A stretch of DNA of 64,000 nt from Cellulomonas persica (GTDB lineage Bacteria > Actinomycetota > Actinomycetes > Actinomycetales > Cellulomonadaceae): the NCBI RefSeq assembly GCF_007989825.1, contig NZ_BJUA01000003.1, forward strand, positions 1 to 64,000, given 5' to 3'. The position numbers were made by a program, and so were the translations under genes. Shown here in pieces: positions 47,537 through 55,660 of this stretch; position 1 is the first letter of the stretch; each line of letters opens with the position of its first letter. The notes under the pieces are model-generated. The model did no database searches. It was not told the origin of the DNA and worked only from the letters and a program-made list of their open reading frames with translations.

Positions 47537-47767
47537 GTGAAGATCCAGTTCACGATGGCGGTTCGGTCGAGCGATGAGCTCCCGACGCGTCTCCTCGCGC
47601 CCACCTATGTCGGGCTTCAGGGGCGTGCTGTGCCCGCTTCGTGGCGTGTGGCCATGTCCACGTCCCGCAAGCGTCACAACGGGATCGCTCCGTCCGGCTT
47701 CGCGCCGTTCGGCGGCACCGCTCTCGACGCGACGGCATTCGACCCCGACGGGGCTTCGATGGTCTAG
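47537..47767 (+). CDS. Upstream ORF (leader peptide) of whiB7
   Basis: 76-residue ORF in the whiB7 leader. It has a strong ribosome site (GGAGG at 47523-47527) before GTG 47537. The peptide (starting MKIQFTMAVRSSDELPTRLL, later MSTSRKRHNGIAPSGFAPFGG, ending DPDGASMV) resembles no family I know. Its stop codon overlaps the palindrome GGTCTAGACC and lies 15 bases before the attenuator terminator. Leader ORFs are known upstream of whiB7/wblC, where ribosome stalling by antibiotics prevents premature termination; this one is inferred to do the same. Confidence 0.72.
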   Translation: MKIQFTMAVRSSDELPTRLLAPTYVGLQGRAVPASWRVAMSTSRKRHNGIAPSGFAPFGGTALDATAFDPDGASMV

Positions 47768-47797
47768 ACCTCCCAGGTCTCAGGCCGCGGAAGCCCT
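47750..47797 (+). promoter_or_regulatory. Candidate antiterminator pairing in whiB7 leader
   Basis: GGGCTTC at 47751-47757, inside the last codons of the leader ORF, is complementary to GAAGCCC at 47790-47796 in the left arm of the terminator. The hairpin AGACCTCCCAGGTCT (47766-47780) can nest between them. A ribosome finishing the leader ORF would cover the first strand and let the terminator form; a ribosome stalled earlier would leave it free to pair. Inferred from sequence only. Confidence 0.5.
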
Positions 47798-47816
47798 CAC
47801 AGGCTCCGCGGCCTTT
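47782..47816 (+). terminator. Intrinsic terminator/attenuator before whiB7
   Basis: AGGCCGCGG(A)AGCC and GGCTCCGCGGCCT form a 13-bp stem with one bulged A and a 6-base loop, followed at once by TTTTT. It is the only textbook U-tract terminator seen in the window. It ends 84 bases before whiB7, downstream of the leader ORF, so it would stop transcription before the regulator gene. Confidence 0.88.
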
Positions 47817-47899
47817 TTCTTCTCCGGTGATCCCGGCGGAGGACGGAACGCGGACGCTGCACCGCTCACCGATCACCCGCAGGACACCAGGAGGACATC

Positions 47900-48232
47900 G
47901 TGCGGCTCACGACGCTGCTCGACACCAGCGGATCAGGCCCCTGGCCCACCAGCAGCACCGCTACCACCGACGACCGCGCCTTCGACCAGCTGGTCGAGGG
48001 ACTCATCCCGTGCCGGAACGAGGACCCCGAGCTCTGGTTCGCCGAGCAGACGGCTCGCGTGGAGCAGGCGAAGGCCCTCTGCCGCGAGTGCCCGATCATG
48101 GCGGGCTGCCTCGCCGGCGCCCTCGAGCGCGAGGAGCCGTGGGGCGTCTGGGGCGGCCAGGTCTTCATCGGTGGAGTGGTCGTCCCGACCAAGCGTGGTC
48201 GAGGCCGTCCACGCAAGCACCCCGCGGCCTGA
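47900..48232 (+). CDS. whiB7: WhiB7/WblC transcription factor
   Basis: 110-residue Fe-S regulator that works with sigma-A to induce intrinsic ribosome-antibiotic resistance. Cluster cysteines are C38, C61, C64 and C70; the sigma-contact motif EPWGVWGG is at 79-86, and the C-terminal AT-hook RGRGRPRK at 99-106 identifies the WhiB7 subclass. The GTG at 47900 follows AGGAGGAC. The expression unit comprises promoter, leader ORF and attenuator. Its last 68 bases overlap the convergent ThiF-like gene, so the AT-hook coding region is antisense to that gene's end. Confidence 0.96.
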   Translation: MRLTTLLDTSGSGPWPTSSTATTDDRAFDQLVEGLIPCRNEDPELWFAEQTARVEQAKALCRECPIMAGCLAGALEREEPWGVWGGQVFIGGVVVPTKRGRGRPRKHPAA

Positions 48233-49337
48233 CCATGACCGCCGGATCGCCCGACCCCTGGGCGGTGCACCCGCACGCCGGGTGCACCGCCCATCGTCGT
48301 TCTCGGGGCAGTGCGTCCGGCAGACCGAGCTCGAACGTCGCGCCGTGCCACCGGTGGGGTGCATCCGGCGCGTCGAGGTGCGCGAGCACGGCCGCGGACG
48401 CCAGGCCTGCGGCGGCGCTCGCCACGGCCACGGGCTCGGGCGGCGGGTGGCTCGCCGCGGTCGTGGCGAGCGCGGCGGCCAGCGCGGGCCACGCGGGGTC
48501 GGCGTCGCGTCGGTGCAGGTCGAGGCACCGCAGGCACGGCCCGCGACCTGGGGCGACGAGCGGTCCGACGACCGTGTCGGCCTCGCGCAGCACGACGCTC
48601 AGGTGGGGCGTCCCGCGGTTGACGAGCCGTGCGGCGAGCGCCGGGTCGACCACGTCGTCGGACACCACGACGACGAGATCGACGCGGGCCGCGGCGCCGT
48701 GGTCGTCCGATGACCGCACGGTCGTCGGCGCAGGCTCCGTCGCCACGGTCGGCGCGATGCCCGTGACGACGCGGACCGCGGCGCGCGCCCGCGGGCGCCC
48801 CACGTCCGGCCAGCGGTAGCCGCTCGGACCGACGTCGGCCGAGCGCACGGGCCGCTCGTCCTCCAGGACGACCCGACCCACCCCCGCGGTCGCGAGCGCG
48901 GCCGCGATCCCGAGCCCTGTGGTCCCGAGCCCGACGACTCCGACCGCCCGCTCGGCCCTGGCCGCGACGGTCCCGCCGCCGTCGCCGTCCGGCCGCAGCA
49001 GCGTGAGCACGCGAGCATCGGCACCGGACGGTCCCGTGGTCGCGCGACGGGCGACGGGCTCGGTCACCCCGGCCGCTTCGAGCTGGCCGACGAGCGCGGT
49101 CAGGCGTGACCGGTCGAGGCGGGCGTCGCCGGCCGCCAGGTCGACGGGCGTTCCGTCCGCCAGGGCCTCCAGCACACGCGCCTCGGGCGGCGTCAGGCCG
49201 TCGACGCGCACCGCCCAGCGGCGGTCGGTGCCGATCTGCACCTCGCCCAGCCCCCGGCGCACCACGCGCAACCCGCTCCGCAGCCTCACGCGGGTCAGGC
49301 TGCCATCGGCGCGTGCCACGCGACGCGCGTCGTCCAC
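48165..49337 (-). CDS. ThiF/E1-like, TOMM cyclodehydratase-type protein
   Basis: 390-residue protein. The N-terminal 100 residues resemble the peptide-clamp region of azole-forming cyclodehydratase partners (GLGEVQIGTDRRWAVRVDGLTPPEARVLEAL). An E1/ThiF Rossmann segment follows, VGVVGLGTTGLGIAAALATAGVGRVVLEDERPV, and then zinc-type cysteines CLRCLDLHR and HPACGC. No YcaO gene or precursor peptide is nearby, and the ATP-binding Arg/Lys residues of true E1 enzymes are not obvious. Neighbouring whiB7 is a conserved context (Rv3196, from memory). The function is unknown. Confidence 0.82.
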   Translation of the reverse strand: MDDARRVARADGSLTRVRLRSGLRVVRRGLGEVQIGTDRRWAVRVDGLTPPEARVLEALADGTPVDLAAGDARLDRSRLTALVGQLEAAGVTEPVARRATTGPSGADARVLTLLRPDGDGGGTVAARAERAVGVVGLGTTGLGIAAALATAGVGRVVLEDERPVRSADVGPSGYRWPDVGRPRARAAVRVVTGIAPTVATEPAPTTVRSSDDHGAAARVDLVVVVSDDVVDPALAARLVNRGTPHLSVVLREADTVVGPLVAPGRGPCLRCLDLHRRDADPAWPALAAALATTAASHPPPEPVAVASAAAGLASAAVLAHLDAPDAPHRWHGATFELGLPDALPRERRWAVHPACGCTAQGSGDPAVMVRPRGACVDGLDHAWSGRPLHR

Positions 49338-49432
49338 AGGGGCGAGGCGTCGACAGCGCGAGCCCGTCGTCCCTGCGTCCGGGAAGCGCCGTCCGGGCGG
49401 GACGCCCGCGGGCGAGCCGAGCCCGGGTGCAG

Positions 49433-49467
49433 CGAAGGGCGCCGTCCGGACCGGACGACGCCCTTCG
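49433..49467 (-). terminator. Long hairpin terminator after DUF5679 gene
   Basis: Seventeen-base arms CGAAGGGCGCCGTCCGG and CCGGACGACGCCCTTCG with a single G-T type mismatch and almost no loop, 22 bases after the small zinc-ribbon gene and before the ThiF-like start on the same strand. Confidence 0.8.
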
Positions 49468-49488
49468 ACGAACGAGCTACCGCGGAGC

Positions 49489-49647
49489 TCAGGCCTTGCC
49501 GAGGATGCGGTTGAGCTTGGTGCCGCAGACCGGACAGATGGCCTTCGCCATCTTGCGGCCCGACTCGGAGACGACGACGTCGCCCTCCGCCTCGCGCTTC
49601 TCCTTGCACTTCACGCAGTAGAACTCGCCCGCATACGTCTCAGCCAT
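49489..49647 (-). CDS. DUF5679 small zinc-ribbon protein
   Basis: 52-residue protein. Two Cys pairs, FYCVKCKEKRE and AICPVCGTKLNR, make a zinc ribbon; the middle is GDVVVSESGRKMAKA. This matches the DUF5679 family, found widely in actinobacteria and usually noted as a ribosomal-protein-like zinc ribbon; the function is unknown. AGGAGGACC precedes the ATG at 49647. The frame is open far upstream but only this part is real. Confidence 0.88.
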   Translation of the reverse strand: MAETYAGEFYCVKCKEKREAEGDVVVSESGRKMAKAICPVCGTKLNRILGKA

Positions 49648-49918
49648 GTGGTCCTCCTCGCCGTCGTCCGGTGCACCGGGCCACATGCGGCCGACGGTGG
49701 CCGGGCAGAGCGATGACCTGCCCGAGCGCGAACAACAGTAGTGCGCATGCGCCGAGCAGCCGTGAGGCGCGCGTGTCGCCGCGTCCCGCGGTACCCCCGA
49801 CCGGGTGCGGAACGGCCCCCTGATGTCAGCCGTGCGGGTGACGACGACGGGGCGCGAGGTCCCCGGACGTCCACAGCCTGGGCTGTCGAGGTGGGTGACG
49901 CGCGCTACCGTGCGGGCT

Positions 49919-50623
49919 GTGCATCCGACGTACGACCTGTCCCAGGTCGACCAGGAGGTCGAGGTCCGCCGCTCGCGCAAGCGCGTGCGCACGGTCACGG
50001 CGTGGCGCGAGGGCGGCCGCACGGTCGTGGCGATCCCCGCGCGGTTCACGCGCGCCCAGGAGACCGAGTGGGTGGGCCGGATGCTGGTGCGCCTCGCGGC
50101 CCAGGAGAGGCGCCGTCGCCCGTCGGACGACGAGCTGATGTCGCGGGCCGCGGACCTGTCGACCCGGTACCTGCAGGGACGCGCGGTCCCGACGAGCGTG
50201 CGGTGGTCGGGCAACCAGGGGCGGCGCTGGGGCTCGTGCACGCCGTCGGACGGCACCATCCGCATCTCCGACCGGGTGCGCGGCATGCCGCGCTGGGTGC
50301 TCGACTACGTGCTGCTGCACGAGCTCGTCCACCTGCTGCACTCGGGGCACGGCCCTGAGTTCTGGCGCGAGCTCGAGGCGTACCCGCGCACGCAGCGTGC
50401 ACGCGGCTTCCTGGAGGGCTACTCCTATCTCGAGGAGCGGGGAGCGGGGCAGCCTCCAGCCGGTGGAGCGCCGGACGAGAGCGACGACGAGCTCGACGAC
50501 AGCGACGTCCACGACGTCGCGACGACGCCGGACGAGGACGAGGACTCAGCCGGTCAGGACTGCGCCGTGCAGGAGGACGTGCCCTGCGACAGGGAGCCGG
50601 CAGGCGACGGACGCAAGGCCTGA
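49919..50623 (+). CDS. YgjP-like M48-type metallopeptidase
   Basis: 234-residue protein of the YgjP/DUF45 metal-dependent hydrolase family. The zinc site is LLHELVHLLHSGHGPEFW (HExxH), preceded by the family segment VRWSGNQGRRWGSCTPSDGTIRIS. The N-terminal VEVRRSRKRVRTVTAWREGGRTVVAIP is also typical. The last 65 residues are an acidic Asp/Glu tail absent from most relatives. The GTG at 49919 begins the conserved part. It is divergent from the DUF5679 gene across 271 bp in which I see no gene. Confidence 0.9.
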   Translation: MHPTYDLSQVDQEVEVRRSRKRVRTVTAWREGGRTVVAIPARFTRAQETEWVGRMLVRLAAQERRRRPSDDELMSRAADLSTRYLQGRAVPTSVRWSGNQGRRWGSCTPSDGTIRISDRVRGMPRWVLDYVLLHELVHLLHSGHGPEFWRELEAYPRTQRARGFLEGYSYLEERGAGQPPAGGAPDESDDELDDSDVHDVATTPDEDEDSAGQDCAVQEDVPCDREPAGDGRKA

Positions 50624-50634
50624 GCCCGCGGCCG

Positions 50635-52128
50635 TCAGGGCCGTTCGGTCTCGTCCTGGCCAGGCCCGTCCTGGTCAGGCCCGTTCTGGTCGGGCGCGTC
50701 CTGCCCGGGCTCGTCCTGCGGCGTGTCCTCGCCGAGGATCTCCGCGAGCGCGCGGTCGAGGTCGGCGGACTCGTCGGCCGCCGCGGTCCGTCGCGTCGCG
50801 TAGCCCGCGGGGTCGTCGAGGTCCTCCGCGGTCGGCATGAGGTCGGGGTGGTCCCACACCGCGTCGCGGGCCGCGGCACCGTCCGGACCTCGCGCGATCT
50901 GCGCCCACAGGGCCGCGGCGTCGCGCAGGCGGCGCGGACGCAGCTCGAGCCCGACGAGGTTGGCGAACGCCTGCTCGGCGGGGCCGCCGGCCGCGCGCCG
51001 GCGGCGGATCATCTCGCGCAGCGCCACCGAGTGCGGCAGGTGGGCGAGCGCCGCGGTCGCGCTGACCTCGTCGACCCAGCCCTCGACGAGGGCGAGCGCC
51101 GTCTCGAGGCGGCCGAGCGCGGCCTGCTGCTCGGGCGTCGTCTGCGGGGCGAACACGCCGCTCGACAGTGCGGCCTGCAGGGCCTCGGCGTCGGTCGGGT
51201 CGATCGAGCCGACCGCCTGCTCGAGCTGATCGACGTCGATCGAGATGCCCCGGGCATACGTCTCGACCAGGGCGAGCAGGTGCGCGCGCAGCCACGGCAC
51301 GTGCGTGAACAGGCGCGTCGCGGCGGCCTCACGCAGCGCGAGGAACAGGCGGACCTCCTCGACCGGCGCGTCGAGGCCCTCGGCGAACGCGTCGACGTTG
51401 GCGGCGACGAGCGCAGGCGCGGGCACGTCGAGCAGGGGCAGGCCGATGTCGGTGGTGCCGAACACGTCCCGAGCGAGCGTGCCCGCGGCCTGCCCGACCT
51501 GCAGGCCGAACACGGCCGAGCCGAGCCGGCGCAGCAGCTGGCCGGGAGCCAGGCCGCCCGGCAGTGCCATGCCCTCCGGCAGCCCGAGGCCGCGCAGCTG
51601 GTCGTCGAGCCCGCTGTCGTCGTCGTCACCGAGCTGTCCGCCGAGCGCGTCGACGAGCGCCGCGGACAACGACGAGGCGACCGGGTCGGTCAGCGTGCGC
51701 CACGTGGGCAGCGTCGCCTCGACCCACTCCGCGCGGCTCCACGCGCGAGCGGGCGCGGTGGACGGCGGCAGCTCGGTCGCCGCGTCGAGCCACAGCTCGG
51801 CGACCGAGAGCGCGTCGAGCACCTCGCGCTGCTTCGCGGACGAGAGAGCGGGGTCGCCGCCGACCGCGGCCTGCTGCCGCGCGAGGTCGTGCGCCATCTC
51901 CCAGTTCACGGGCTGGTCGTCGCCGCTCGCGAACAGCCGCTGCACCTGCGCGAGCACCTGCTGCATGGCGGCGGGGTCGTGGGGCAATGCGCCCCCCGCG
52001 TCGAGCGCGGCCGGGTCGATGCCACGCTCACGCATCTGGGCGATCGCCTCGTCGGCCTGGTCTCCCAGCAGCGCGCGCAGCATCTGCTCCCACGGCGGCT
52101 GGGTGGGGTCGATGTGGTCGGGGCTCAC
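50635..52128 (-). CDS. DUF2342 zincin-like protein
   Basis: 497-residue protein of the actinobacterial DUF2342/zinc-dependent-metalloprotease family (PF10103-like; Rv3195 by position). Family parts are WEMAHDLARQQ, AWSRAEWVEATLPTWRTLTDPVA, FGTTDIGLPLLD, REAAATRLFTHVPWLRAHLLALVETYARGI and ELRPRRLRDAAALW. No canonical HExxH motif is present, so protease activity is doubtful from sequence alone. The C-terminus carries Asp/Gln/Gly/Pro repeats (PDQNGPDQDGPGQD). It is convergent with the YgjP-like gene (11 bp between stops). Confidence 0.88.
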   Translation of the reverse strand: MSPDHIDPTQPPWEQMLRALLGDQADEAIAQMRERGIDPAALDAGGALPHDPAAMQQVLAQVQRLFASGDDQPVNWEMAHDLARQQAAVGGDPALSSAKQREVLDALSVAELWLDAATELPPSTAPARAWSRAEWVEATLPTWRTLTDPVASSLSAALVDALGGQLGDDDDSGLDDQLRGLGLPEGMALPGGLAPGQLLRRLGSAVFGLQVGQAAGTLARDVFGTTDIGLPLLDVPAPALVAANVDAFAEGLDAPVEEVRLFLALREAAATRLFTHVPWLRAHLLALVETYARGISIDVDQLEQAVGSIDPTDAEALQAALSSGVFAPQTTPEQQAALGRLETALALVEGWVDEVSATAALAHLPHSVALREMIRRRRAAGGPAEQAFANLVGLELRPRRLRDAAALWAQIARGPDGAAARDAVWDHPDLMPTAEDLDDPAGYATRRTAAADESADLDRALAEILGEDTPQDEPGQDAPDQNGPDQDGPGQDETERP

Positions 52129-52208
52129 GGGCGCCTCCTGCGAGGATGACGTCGGGGCGGGAGCCCCACGTAACCACGACGGTAACCACGTGGTGGAGGT
52201 GAACGTCG

Positions 52209-53321
52209 ATGTCCGGTCGCCAGGTTCGCTCAGGGCGCAGCGCTCGCGGGTCGCGTGACGCGGCCGCTCGGCGTGCGGCCGCGTCTGCCGCTGCGCCCGT
52301 CGCGGAGCCGACCGACGCCACCTCGCCCGACGTGGTCGTCGTCGGGACAGGGCCCGTGGCGGCGGGGGTCCTGGCGGCGTGGGGTCCGCGCGCCCGCGCG
52401 CTCGACGAGGTGCCCGCGAGCGACCCGGCGTCCGCGCTCGTCGGCGCCCGCGTGGTGGTGCTCGTCGCGCACCCGGGCGACCTGGCGGTCGTCGCCGGCC
52501 GTCGCGGGCCCGAGGGTCACGCGCCCGCGGTCGCGCACGCGCAGCGGACCTTCGCCGCCGCGCGTGAGGTCAAGGCCGAGCACGTCGTCGTGGTGACGTC
52601 TGCGGTCGTGCACGGCGCGCACCCCGACCGGCCGGTCGTGCATGACGACGAACCGCTGCTGTCCGGTGCGCGCGCGGTGCCGGACGGCCTCGTCGGGCAC
52701 CTCCTCGCGGTCGAGGCGGTCGTCGCCCGGGCCGCCCGCCGCCGCTCGCCGAAGGTCACGGTGCTGCGACCGGCGGCGCTGGTCGGGCGCGGTACGGACT
52801 CGTTCGTCACGCGGCACTTCGAGGCGCCGCGCCTGCTCGTCGTGCGCGGGTCCGAGCGTCCCTGGCAGCTCGTGCACGTCGACGACGTGGGGGCCGCGAG
52901 CGTGTTCGCCGTCGAGCACGGGCTGACCGGTCCGCTCACCGTGGGCCCCGCGGACGTCCTCACGCCGACTCAGGTGGCCGCCGCGGCGGGCATGCGGACC
53001 GTCGAGCTCGCGGCCGCGACCGCGTTCGGCACCGCCGAGCGCCTGCACCGCGTGGGCGTGCTGCCCGCGCCCGCGGCCGAGCTCGCCTACGTGGTCTACC
53101 CGTGGACCGTCGCCGCCGACGGGCTCACGACCGCGGGCTTCGTCCCGTCGTACTCCAGCGCGGCTGCGCTGGACGTGCTGCTCGAGGGCGTGCGCGGGCG
53201 GCTCGCGCTCGGTGGCCGGCGCGTCGAGCGCCGCGACGCGGCCGCGCTCGGCGCGGCGGGTGCGGCGGTCGCGCTCCTCGGCACGGCGGCGATCTGGCGG
53301 CAGGCGCGTCGGCGCGGCTGA
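52209..53321 (+). CDS. NAD-dependent epimerase/SDR-like membrane-anchored protein
   Basis: 370-residue extended-SDR-like protein. After a basic, Ala-rich 40-residue tail comes a Rossmann strand VVVVGTGPVAAGVLAAWG (atypical glycine pattern), HVVVVTSAVVHG (the serine region), TVLRPAALVGRG, RPWQLVHVDDVGAASVFAVE, and a C-terminal hydrophobic segment ALGAAGAAVALLGTAAIW that could anchor it. The YxxxK catalytic pair is not evident, so it may bind NAD without classical epimerase chemistry. It precedes the PDZ/Lon-type protease. Confidence 0.8.
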   Translation: MSGRQVRSGRSARGSRDAAARRAAASAAAPVAEPTDATSPDVVVVGTGPVAAGVLAAWGPRARALDEVPASDPASALVGARVVVLVAHPGDLAVVAGRRGPEGHAPAVAHAQRTFAAAREVKAEHVVVVTSAVVHGAHPDRPVVHDDEPLLSGARAVPDGLVGHLLAVEAVVARAARRRSPKVTVLRPAALVGRGTDSFVTRHFEAPRLLVVRGSERPWQLVHVDDVGAASVFAVEHGLTGPLTVGPADVLTPTQVAAAAGMRTVELAAATAFGTAERLHRVGVLPAPAAELAYVVYPWTVAADGLTTAGFVPSYSSAAALDVLLEGVRGRLALGGRRVERRDAAALGAAGAAVALLGTAAIWRQARRRG

Positions 53322-53477
53322 GCGGGTGCCGTGCAGGGCCGCACCCGGTCGGTTCCAGGCGCACCACGCGTCGCCCGGCCGAGCGCGCCGCCGGGTCGCC
53401 AGGCGGTTGCGTGCTGCGCCGGTGGTCGTGGTGGGCCGGCGGATGTCGTGCACATCGTCGTGCGGCATGATGCCGAC

Positions 53478-54728
53478 GTGCCCGACGACGACCTCGACCG
53501 CAACACCCCGCCCGCGCAGGAGCCCCCCGCACGCCCGCAGGGCGGGTCGTCCGGCGACGAGCCCGCCGCGGTGCCGGGCGCGACCACCCCGCCGGTGCTC
53601 GGTGAGGCGGGCTGGGCCGCCGCGCCCGTGGAGCCCGGACTCGGGGCCGCCGCTCCCGTCCCGGTCGAGCGGCCGAGCGCCCGCGCGATGACGCTGTCGA
53701 TCTCGATGCTCGCCTCGGCGGTGCTGCTCGCCGCGGTCGCGGTGCTCCCCGCGCCGTACACGGTCAGCGGCCCCGGACCGACCGAGGACGTCCTCGGTGA
53801 GGTCGACGACAAGCCGCTCATCACGATCGAGGGCGCCTCGACGTACGACTCGACGGGCGAGCTGCGGCTGACGACGGTCTCGGCGACCGGCGGCCCGGGC
53901 TACCCGTCGTCGACGTTGCGCGTGCTGCGCGGCTGGTTCTCGCCGTGGTCCGTGGTGCAGCCGCGCGAGATCCTGTTCCCGGACGCGGACCGCACGCAGG
54001 ACGAGATCGACCAGGAGAACTCCGCGCAGATGGTCTCGTCGCAGGAGAACGCGTCGGTCGCGGCGCTCACCGAGCTCGGGTACGAGGTGCCCGCGACGCT
54101 CGTGATCGCGGGCACGGTCGAGGGCTCGGGTGCCGACGGGAAGTTCGAGGACGGCGACGTCCTGACCGCGATCGACGGCACCGCGCTGCCGGACTACCTC
54201 AGCCTCATCACGACGATGGACGGCGTCACGCCGGGCGACGACGTCACGGTCACGGTGCGCCGCCACGGCGAGGACGTGGACGTCGTCGTGCCGACGACGA
54301 AGGGTGACGACGGGCGCGCGCAGATGGGCGTCTACATCGACCCCGACTTCGACATGCCGGTGGACATCACGATCGAGGCGGGCCGGATCGGCGGCCCGAG
54401 CGCCGGGACGATGTTCGCGCTCGGGATCATCGACCTCATGACGCCGCAGGACGAGGCCGCGGGCCAGGTCATCGCGGGCACCGGGACGATCGACGTCACG
54501 GGGGCCGTGGGGCCGATCGGCGGCATCCGGCAGAAGCTCGCGGGCGCGGCGCGGGACGGCGCGACGTGGTTCCTCGCGCCGGCGGCCAACTGCGGCGAGG
54601 TCGTGGACCACGTGCCCGACGGGCTGCGCGTGGTGCGGGTCGAGACGCTGCACGAGGCCTACGAGGACGTCGTCGCGATCGGCGAGGGCAAGGCCGACGA
54701 CCTGCCGACGTGCGAGACCGCCGCCTGA
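53478..54728 (+). CDS. Membrane-anchored PDZ/Lon-type serine protease (YlbL-like)
   Basis: 416-residue protein. A disordered Pro/Ala tail of about 70 residues precedes one transmembrane helix (TLSISMLASAVLLAAVAVLPA), an extracytoplasmic PDZ domain (GTVEGSGADGKFEDGDVLTAIDGTAL) and a Lon-type proteolytic domain with the Ser/Lys dyad in GGPSAGTMFALGI and GGIRQKLAGA. This is the Rv3194c/YlbL type, a protease cutting envelope proteins. The start is uncertain between GTG 53478 and GTG 53460; neither has a clear ribosome site. Confidence 0.9.
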   Translation: MPDDDLDRNTPPAQEPPARPQGGSSGDEPAAVPGATTPPVLGEAGWAAAPVEPGLGAAAPVPVERPSARAMTLSISMLASAVLLAAVAVLPAPYTVSGPGPTEDVLGEVDDKPLITIEGASTYDSTGELRLTTVSATGGPGYPSSTLRVLRGWFSPWSVVQPREILFPDADRTQDEIDQENSAQMVSSQENASVAALTELGYEVPATLVIAGTVEGSGADGKFEDGDVLTAIDGTALPDYLSLITTMDGVTPGDDVTVTVRRHGEDVDVVVPTTKGDDGRAQMGVYIDPDFDMPVDITIEAGRIGGPSAGTMFALGIIDLMTPQDEAAGQVIAGTGTIDVTGAVGPIGGIRQKLAGAARDGATWFLAPAANCGEVVDHVPDGLRVVRVETLHEAYEDVVAIGEGKADDLPTCETAA

Positions 54729-54790
54729 CCTCGTCGGACGACGACCAGGGCGGGCGGCAGGCCGGCGCGGGGGAGCGCGCGGCCTCGCGG

Positions 54791-54853
54791 AGGACCGTGC
54801 GCTGCCTCGGGTGAGGATCGTGCGCAGCCTCAGGTGAGGGTCGCGCGCAGCGC
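54791..54853. repeat. Three imperfect 23-bp tandem units
   Basis: AGGACCGTGCGCTGCCTCGG-GTG (54791), AGGATCGTGCGCAGCCTCAG-GTG (54814) and a partial copy AGGGTCGCGCGCAGC (54837). The second unit contains the stop codon of the PPA1309-family gene, and the third is within its coding end, so the coding 3' terminus appears to have been duplicated outward. Confidence 0.75.
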
Positions 54854-55435
54854 GGAGACCAGACCGGGCACGACGTCCGGACCCTGACCCACCTGGTCGT
54901 CGGTGTCGTTCGCGCGCGTGCGCACGGCGCACCACGTGGCGCCCTCACGCAGCACGCCGACGGCGAGCCGCACGTCCTGCCGGTCCGGGTGGGCCAGCAA
55001 CCAGGGCAGGGCCTCGTCCGGGTCGGACGGCATCTGCGCCTCGGCGGCCGGGGGCAGGATCACGCGCTCGGCGGTCACCGCGACGCCGTCGACGGACTCG
55101 GGCCAGGACAGGCCCGCGAGCAGCGTCTCGAGGTCGGGCGCCTCCGGCAGCCCTTCCTGCTCGATCGACGTCAGGTGCCACGGCTCGGCCTGCGCGGCGG
55201 CGAGCGTCGCGGGCTCGAGCTGGGCGGCCAGCGACGGCTCCGCCGCCAGCGCCGCCTGGGTGCGCACGAGCGCGAACACGCGCACGGGTGCGTCCCACCC
55301 GGCTGTGGCGACGTGGTGCTCGATCTCGCGCACCGCGTCGGCGAGCGCACGCGTCGCGGGTGACTGCGTCGTCGAGGACGGCGCGTCGGACTGGGCTGCG
55401 GGCGAGGGCTCGGGGGCGGCGGGCGTCGATGGCAC
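54830..55435 (-). CDS. PPA1309-family hypothetical protein
   Basis: 201-residue actinobacterial protein of unknown function. After a Pro/Ser/Ala tail of about 30 residues the conserved body reads ALADAVREIEHHVATAGWDAPVRVFALVRT, WHLTSIEQEGLPEAPDLETLLAGLSWPE, VDGVAVTAERVILPP and RQDVRLAVGVLREGATWCAVR. It lies between the PDZ protease and UPF0182 genes on the opposite strand, a place this family keeps in Micrococcales (from memory). The GTG at 55435 is a best guess. Confidence 0.85.
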   Translation of the reverse strand: MPSTPAAPEPSPAAQSDAPSSTTQSPATRALADAVREIEHHVATAGWDAPVRVFALVRTQAALAAEPSLAAQLEPATLAAAQAEPWHLTSIEQEGLPEAPDLETLLAGLSWPESVDGVAVTAERVILPPAAEAQMPSDPDEALPWLLAHPDRQDVRLAVGVLREGATWCAVRTRANDTDDQVGQGPDVVPGLVSALRATLT

Positions 55436-55574
55436 GGCCCCATCGTCGCATCCGCCCGGCGCAGGCCCGTGGTGTGCCCGCCGTGTGTGGGAACCTGGGC
55501 AGCGTCCTGCGCGTTGGGGGGACGAGCCCTCGCGCACGCACGACGCGCGTCGCGACCTGAGCGTGCGAGGGCGG

Positions 55575-55638
55575 GAGCACGACCCACGCACAGACGCACG
55601 CACAGACGCACGAGCACGGCACACGAGCACGACCCACG
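55575..55638. repeat. Short CACG-rich direct repeats before UPF0182 gene
   Basis: GCACAGACGCAC occurs twice in tandem (55588-55611), bracketed by two copies of GAGCACGACCCACG (55575-55588 and 55625-55638). They fill the leader just before the GTG at 55661; I see no gene or hairpin in them. They may be slippage products. Confidence 0.75.
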
Positions 55639-55660
55639 AGACGACGAGGACCGCACCGAC

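Noticed and set aside
47574..48819. Longer frames overlapping the whiB7 leader and gene
   Set aside because: They run through the terminator and out of frame with whiB7, whose cysteines and AT-hook define the true frame.
52230..54935. 901-codon minus-strand frame
   Set aside because: Antisense to the SDR-like and PDZ/Lon protease genes, with no motif of its own.
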